Shown here piece after piece: positions 58,384-64,000 of a stretch of 64,000 bases of DNA (positions are counted from its first letter, which is position 1; every line of letters begins with the position of its first letter). Position numbers and translations under genes: made by a program. The DNA comes from Rana temporaria (Eukaryota > Chordata > Amphibia > Anura > Ranidae), in NCBI RefSeq assembly GCF_905171775.1, contig NC_053499.1, positions 144,770,251 to 144,834,250 of the forward strand, read 5' to 3'. The notes below the pieces were generated by a model, which worked only from the letters and a program-made list of their open reading frames with translations, made no database searches and was not told where the DNA came from.

Positions 58384-59035
58384 GGGCCGGATTCACAGAC
58401 AGCGGCGCATATTTCTGCCGGCGTAGCGCATCTCATATGCGCTACGCCGACGTAACACAGAGAGGCAAGCACAGTATTCACAAAGCACTTGCTCCCAACG
58501 TTGCGCCGGCGTAAAGTAAAATCGTAGGCGTAAACCGCCCTAATTCAAAGTAGGTGGAAGTGGGCGTGCTTCATTTAAATGAACCGTGACCCCATGCAAA
58601 TGATGGGCCGAATGAACGGCGCATGCGCCGTCCCGTGGACGCATCCCAGTGCACATGCGCAGAATCACGTCGAAACTACTCCCTAAGATACGACGGATCA
58701 CTGCCTACGACGTGAACGTAACCTACGCCCAGCCCTATTCACGTACTACTACGTAAACGACGTAAAATACGACGGCAGTTCCCAGGTCCATACCTTTGCT
58801 TGAGTTGTGCCTCATAGATGGGGAATAACTATACGCCGGACGTAAGCCTTACGCAAACCGCGTATATTATGCGCCAGGCGCAACTACGTTCGTGAATCGG
58901 CGTATCTCACTCATTTGCATATTCAAATCGTAAATCAATGGGAGCGCCCCTTGCAGGCCAGCGTAAATATGCGCCCAACATACGACGGCAGCGGAAACTT
59001 ACGTCGGTCAGATGAAGCGTAATTTCAGGCGTTTC
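58384..59035 (-). mobile_element. Family G element, right end missing, fused to family T
   Basis: It starts GGGCCGGATTCACAG after TAT, in family T sequence. The distal end is lost at about 59035, where family T sequence begins again at a different internal position. It shares a subfamily with 39083-39747. Confidence 0.78.
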
Positions 59036-59892
59036 TAGTTCTGAGATGCAGATGCGCGTGCCTGGCGGCCGCAGTGTCCGCCAAGCACCCGCGATCGGCG
59101 GTTACACAGACAAGGACGTGGATCTGTGTGTGTAAACACACAGATCCACGTCCTGTCAGGGAGAGAGGAGACCGATCTGTGTCCCTTGTACATAGGGACA
59201 CAGCATTGGTCACCTCCCCCAGTCAGTCCCCTTCCCCCACAGTTAGAAACACTATGTAGGGTACACATTTAACCCCTTCCTCACCCCCTAGTGTTAACCC
59301 CTTCCCTGCAAGTCACATTTATACAGTAATTAGTGCATATTTATAGCACTGATCGCAGTATAAATGTGAATGGTGCCAAAAATGTGTCAAAAGTGTCCGA
59401 TGTGTCCGCCATAATGTCGCAGTCCCAATAAAAATCACAGATCACCGCCATTACTAGTAAAAAAAAAAGAATAAAAAATAATAATAATTCCGTCACCTAT
59501 TTTGTAGGCGCTATAACTTTTGCACAAACCAGTCGCTTATTGCGTTTTTTTTTTACCAAAAATATGTAGAAGAATACGTATCGGCCTAAACTGAGAAAAA
59601 AAAGTTTTTTAAAAAAAAAATGGGCTATTTATTATAGCAACAAGTAAAAAATATAGATTTTTTTTTTTCAAAATTGTCGCTCTTTTTTTTGTTTATAGCG
59701 CAAAAAATAAAAACCGCAGAGGTGATCAAATACCACCAAAAGAAAGCTCTACTTGTGGGGGAAAAAAAGACGTCAATTTTGTTTGGGAGCCACGTCGCAC
59801 AACTGCGCAATTGTCAGTTAAAACGACGCAGTGCCGGAAGCTGAAATTTCACCTGGGCAGGAGGGGGGTATATGTGCCCAGTAAGCAAGTGG
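59036..59892 (-). mobile_element. Family T element, left end missing
   Basis: It ends AGCAAGTGG followed by TTAA at 59893-59896. The interior includes GTGTCCGCCATAATGTCGCA and GGTGATCAAATACCACCAAA, in the orientation of 11287-12249. A 20-bp hairpin GACGTGGATCTGTGTGTG / CACACAGATCCACGTC lies at 59115-59153. Confidence 0.8.
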
Positions 59893-59896
59893 TTAA

Positions 59897-60467
59897 TAAT
59901 ATCATCCCAGTAGATTGTCGATTGTAGATTGTCTGTGAGCGCCTGCTCAGGATTACACAGCAGGAAAATGATCGATTTGCTTTCTTTTCTTTACATTTCG
60001 CACCAAACGTCTAATTGTAGGTCAAGTGAAGAACACGGCGACTTTCATCCCCCGCAATAATATCGCTGACATGACCGTGGCCACTCATTGTTTGGACTCA
60101 AACACAAAGGAATCTGTAAACATGAAACTGGATGATTGGGACGCTTCACTCCCATTTTCTCTGTTTTGCCAGCAATCTAATGACACCAGACGAGGGACAA
60201 TCTCCATTGTGTGCAGGCAAGGAGGGGGGGATCAGGAGGACAATACAGGGGCAAATAAGGAACAATTAGTGGTAGACAGTTTGGAGAATTGCCTGTCGTG
60301 TAAGGGTTAAACAAACATGGCAGCTGTAAAATACATTCTCAATCAATTAAGACAAAACAGTTGGAGTGCGAAAGTGAGATCTCCGAACATAGAAAGTGAA
60401 TGCCATTTACCATATCAGGGCGTGCCTCCACCTCCGCCCATACCTAGAAAGTAGTTCACCATAATGC
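59897..60467. other. Intergenic, no recognised feature
   Basis: No gene. The 94-codon ORF inside has no recognisable domain and no neighbouring exon-like signals. Confidence 0.4.
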
Positions 60468-60533
60468 TGCGTACACACACTTGGGATTTCCGACAACAAA
60501 TGTTTGATGGGAGATTGTTGTCGGGAAACAGGG

Positions 60534-61676
60534 GCGTACTGACAACTCATGGGGCCACCGGCAAAAGGAGATTATGGGGCCCCTCGGCAATAGGAGATTA
60601 TGGGGCCCCTGGGCAATAGGAGATTATGGGCCCCCCCCCCCCCCGGCATTGGAGATTATGGGGCCCCCAGGCAATAGATTATGGGGCCACACAGTATACA
60701 CACACATACAGTATACACACACAGTGACACAATATACACACATAGGGCTAGATTCATAAAGGACATACGACGGCGTATCTCCAGATACGCCGTCGTATGT
60801 CCGAATGAGCGCGTTCGTATCTATGTGCCTTATTCATAGAATCAGTTACGCATAGATTTGGCCTAGATACGAGCGGCGTAAGTCTCCTACGCCGTCGTAT
60901 CTTAGTTGCATATTTACGCTGGCCGCTAGGGGCGCTTCCGTAGATTTACGCGTAGAATATGCAAATGAGCTAGATACGCCGATTCAGAAACGTACGTCCG
61001 CCCGGCGCATTGATTTACGTTGTTTACGTAAGGCTTTTTTCGGTCGTAAAGTTACCCCTGCTATATGAGGCGTAGCCAATGTTAAGTATGGACGTCGGGA
61101 CAGCGTCGATTTTTCCGTCGTTTGCGTAAGTCGTGCGCGAATAGGGCTGTACGTAAGTTACGTTCACGTCGAAAGCATTGACTATTTGCGACGTGATTTC
61201 GAGCATGCGCACTGGGATAGGTTCACCTACGGCGCATGCGCCGTTCGTTAGGAGCGTCAATTACGTGGGGTCAAGGCTCATTATAATACAACACGCCCAC
61301 TGCCTGGACAATTTGAATTAGGCGGGCTTACGCCGGCCCATTTACACGACGCCGCCGTAACTTAGGACGCAAGTTCGTTGTGAATACGGTACCTGCCTCA
61401 CTAAGTTACGGCGGCGTAGTGTATCTGAGATGCGCTACGCCCGCCTAAAGATAGGCAATTCTATCTGAATCTGGTCCATAGTATACATACACAGAGAATA
61501 CACTTACACACACTGAAAAGGTACTGGAGAGGCGGAGCAGCTATAATCTTGGGATTTTTAAAAAACATAGATTTTAACATACTGTCCCTGGTTTTACTGA
61601 GGCTAGCAACCCTGATGGGGCCCCCTACTGGCATGGGGCCCTCCGGCAGTGCCCAAATGGTCAGTCCGCCCCTGTA
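60534..61676. mobile_element. Probable hAT-like element with GGGGCGTACTGAC / GTCAGTCCGCCCC ends
   Basis: CAGGGGCGTACTGACAACTC at the left and GGTCAGTCCGCCCCTG at the right are inverted repeats, but no 8-bp duplication was found. It contains a short repeat GGAGATTATGGGGCCCC, a CA-rich tract (60690-60740), and the family G insertion at 60745-61477. A one-ended copy is at 11130-11206. Confidence 0.6.
60745..61477 (+). mobile_element. Family G element, full length, target duplication ATA
   Basis: GGGCTAGATTCA and TGAATCTGGTCC are flanked by ATA at 60742-60744 and 61478-61480. Length is 733 bp. It inserted into a CA/TA-rich tract of the surrounding hAT-like element. Confidence 0.92.
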
Positions 61677-61969
61677 TGTGGCTGGTAGTGGTGCCTGGGG
61701 TGATGATTTTGTGAACTAGCTGCCCCTTTAAAATATAACTAAATGCATAATAAAACAAAGGTAAAGGTGAGAATTATAAAAATCGCAAACATAAAAAAAA
61801 GTCCAAATGTGACAATCGCAATACCGTAGATATTAATGGATTCTTCTGATTTAAGAATTCTTCAAAAACTTCATAACGAGCGCTCAAAGGGTAAATGGCA
61901 ACTCACATATGGGACCCGGAAATGACACAATGGACACAAAAGAGAGCTCTTATGGTGTAGTAAGTTTTA
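61677..61969. other. Intergenic, no recognised feature
   Basis: AT-rich spacer, nothing recognised. Confidence 0.35.
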
Positions 61970-61973
61970 TTAA

Positions 61974-62968
61974 CCACTTAGGACCCGGACCTTTAGGCAG
62001 GTAAAGGACCTGGCCAGTTTTTGCGATTCGGCACTGCGTCGTTTTAACTGACAATTGCGCGGTCGTGCGACGTGGCTCCCAAACAAAATTGGCGTCCTTT
62101 TTTTCCCACAAATAGAGCTTTCTTTTGGTGGTATTTGATCACCTCTGCGGTTTTTATTTTTTGCACTATAAACAAAAATAGAGCGACAATTTTAAAAAAA
62201 AATCAATATTTTTTACTTTTTGCTATAATAAATATCCCCCAAAAAAAGATATAAAAAAAACATTTTTTTTTTCTCAGTTTAGGCCGATACGTATTCTTCT
62301 ACATATTTTTGTTAAAAAAAATCGCAATAAGCGTTTATCGATTGGTTTGCGCAAAATTTATAGCGTTTACAAAATAGGGGATATTTTTATTGCATTTTTA
62401 TTAATATTTTTTTTTTTACTACTAATGGTGGCAATCAGCGATTTTTTTCACGACTGCGACATTATGGCGGACACATGGGACAATTTTGACACATTTTTGG
62501 GACCATTGTCATTTTCACAGCAAAAAGTGCTATAAAAATGCATTGTTTACTGTGAAAATTACAATTGCAGTTTGGGAGTTAACCACTAGGGGGCGCTGAA
62601 GGGGTCGAGTGTGACCTCATATGTGTTTCTAACTGTAGGGGGGCGGGGCTGGACGTGTGACATCATTGATCGTGTTTCCCTATATCAGGGAACACAGGAT
62701 CAATAGCACTGCCACAACGAAGAACAGTGAAGTTGTGTTTACACTCACCTCTCCCCGTTCTTCAGCTCTGAAAGGACCGATCGCGGGACACCGGCGGCGA
62801 TCGGGTGTTGCGGGCGCGGTCACGGAGCTTTGGACCGGGTCGTGTGCACGCGTCGGCGGCGCACGCGCAACCCCATGGCTGGGCTTAAAGGGCCATGTAC
62901 AGGTACGTGGATGTGCCCAGCAATGCCATTCTGCTGACGTATATCGGCGTGAAGGGGTCCTTAAGTGG
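61974..62968 (+). mobile_element. Complete family T element, TTAA target duplication
   Basis: CCACTTAGGACCCGGACC and GGGGTCCTTAAGTGG form the ends, with TTAA at 61970-61973 and 62969-62972. Length is 995 bp. The interior is collinear with 1-796 and inverse to 11287-12249. It is non-coding. Confidence 0.9.
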
Positions 62969-62972
62969 TTAA

Positions 62973-63993
62973 TGTAGCACTACCCCCGCAGGAGCTGCTG
63001 GTTATATTTTGGGTGGCACGTTACCTCTGTACTCTCACTGTCCAGGGTGAAAGAAGAGTCTGAAGAATTTCAATGTCCACACAATGCACGTCTTTTTCTT
63101 GGATTTATTTGGGAGAACTTCAGAAGAAAAGAAGGATGAGGGGTGGAAGGGTAGGTAGGTAGGTAGGTTCAGGTGCACAGTCACAAAGTAAGGAAACACT
63201 CCTGTTTCCAGCAAACAGTTCTTGTCGCCACTCTAGCCAGAGTGGGTATTGCTCACCCGGATAGGTCCCTCTCACTGGCCTAGCAGCCGGGATGGTGCAC
63301 AAAGCAAAGTCCAGTTTCTGCCACAGACCTTCCTTTGTAGATGAGACACTTTTGGTCCGGAATCCCCTGGCACAGGATTCAGCACCCGGATCTCTTTAGC
63401 TTGGCTTCTTTAGAACTTCTAGATCCGACAGGCGACACTATCAAGCCTCTCGGTGTACGGTGCATCCTTCGATTAAGTTTCTGGGCCTTCCCCCAAGGTA
63501 CCAGCCTCTTGCATGGCCCTCTCCAGGATAGGTCCTCCCCTGGCTTCCTTCATCAAGTGGCTTCCTCCCGCAGGACGGACAGCACAGGATCACCCCTTCA
63601 GCACAGGCCCCAGCCAGACAACTGGGCCCACAATGAAGCCGCGGCTCCGGGCCAACGTGGTCCCGGAACAAGGATTCAGGACGCGCACCTCGGTAATCGC
63701 GGGGGGGCGCGCAATAGCGGGACAATTGCACTGCTCGCGGGACCGCAGGATTTAACTCGAATCGCTAAATCCGGGATGGTTGGGAGGTATGAATACACCC
63801 TGACCTTGCTGCTACCACCCTTGGCCTGGGGTGGTAATGACACCCCCAGGCGAGCAATGGTGGATACTATCAGCACAGCCATGACTGGGACAGAGGCTAA
63901 ATTGCCCTTAATTACTCTGTCTGAGCCAAATAACAGCTCAGACCCCCCACTAATTTTAAAGCAGCGCCTGTTCAACAGGAGCAGGGTGTTACA
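62973..63993. mobile_element. Candidate solo LTR or unknown element between TTAA copies
   Basis: TGTAGCACTACCCC starts directly after the TTAA of the family T element, and GGGTGTTACA ends directly before another TTAA (63994-63997). TG...CA termini, about 1.0 kb length and a 4-bp flank fit a solo LTR. TGTARCAC is also a short inverted end. No primer-binding site or gag/pol is seen, and the window ends here. A 218-codon ORF inside (63341-63997) has no recognisable domain. Confidence 0.4.
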
Positions 63994-64000
63994 TTAAAAA

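Noticed and set aside
60026..60310. 94-codon ORF upstream of CA7
   Set aside because: No domain, no exon-like flanks, and a length expected by chance.
63341..63997. 218-codon ORF at the right edge
   Set aside because: Open to the window end but with no recognisable domain. It lies within a probable LTR-like repeat, and the opposite strand is also open over much of it.

Overview
The window looks like nuclear DNA from a repeat-rich vertebrate, most likely an anuran amphibian with a large genome (a ranid-type frog is my best guess). Three things support this: a split protein-coding gene with canonical GT-AG introns of up to 12 kb; a dense, nested load of non-autonomous DNA transposons, minisatellites and (TA)n tracts; and short decayed Tc1/mariner fragments. 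There is nothing bacterial here: no operons, CRISPR, tRNA or rRNA were seen. The species assignment is inference.

One host gene can be fully reconstructed. A carbonic anhydrase VII gene (CA7) lies on the minus strand from its ATG at 54467 to its stop at 17755. It has seven coding exons (54428-54467, 42909-43106, 37800-37918, 34020-34115, 33869-33931, 21694-21849, 17755-17883). Their lengths sum to 801 nt, which gives 266 codons plus a stop, with matching splice phases (1,1,0,0,0,0) and no frameshift. The zinc ligands and proton-shuttle histidine are all present. A TATAAAAG box lies about 55 bp upstream of the ATG. The introns make up about 98% of the gene span and consist largely of transposons and tandem arrays.

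Layout. 1-17.7 kb is 3' of CA7: TTAA-flanked elements (1-796, 11287-12249), foldback elements, Tc1 fragments, a 14-bp minisatellite (4.5-5.4 kb), a 39-bp minisatellite split by a TA-flanked insertion (5.76-8.5 kb), hAT-like elements, and a 47-bp minisatellite (15.7-16.75 kb). 17.7-54.5 kb is CA7. Intron 6 holds a Penelope-like remnant with an intact-looking hammerhead ribozyme (18426-18485) interrupted by a hAT-like element. Intron 5 holds a 61-bp minisatellite invaded by a 354-bp and a 3.9-kb hAT-like element, the latter containing further insertions. Introns 1-3 hold many copies of one CpG-rich 700-bp family and large tandem arrays (40.6-42.6, 48.7-50.7 and 51.1-54.0 kb). 54.5-64 kb is upstream: more copies of the same families and a possible solo LTR at the right edge.

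The dominant repeat is a family of about 700-bp elements with ends GGGCCAGATTC...GAATCTGGCCC. I count 15 copies in both orientations, about 10 kb or 16% of the window. Eight have perfect 3-bp target duplications of varied sequence (AGT, TGT, ATG, TAA, TGT, ATT, TAG, ATA), which defines the element ends from sequence alone. Other insertions are dated relative to each other by nesting and by 8-bp (hAT-like), TTAA or TA duplications.
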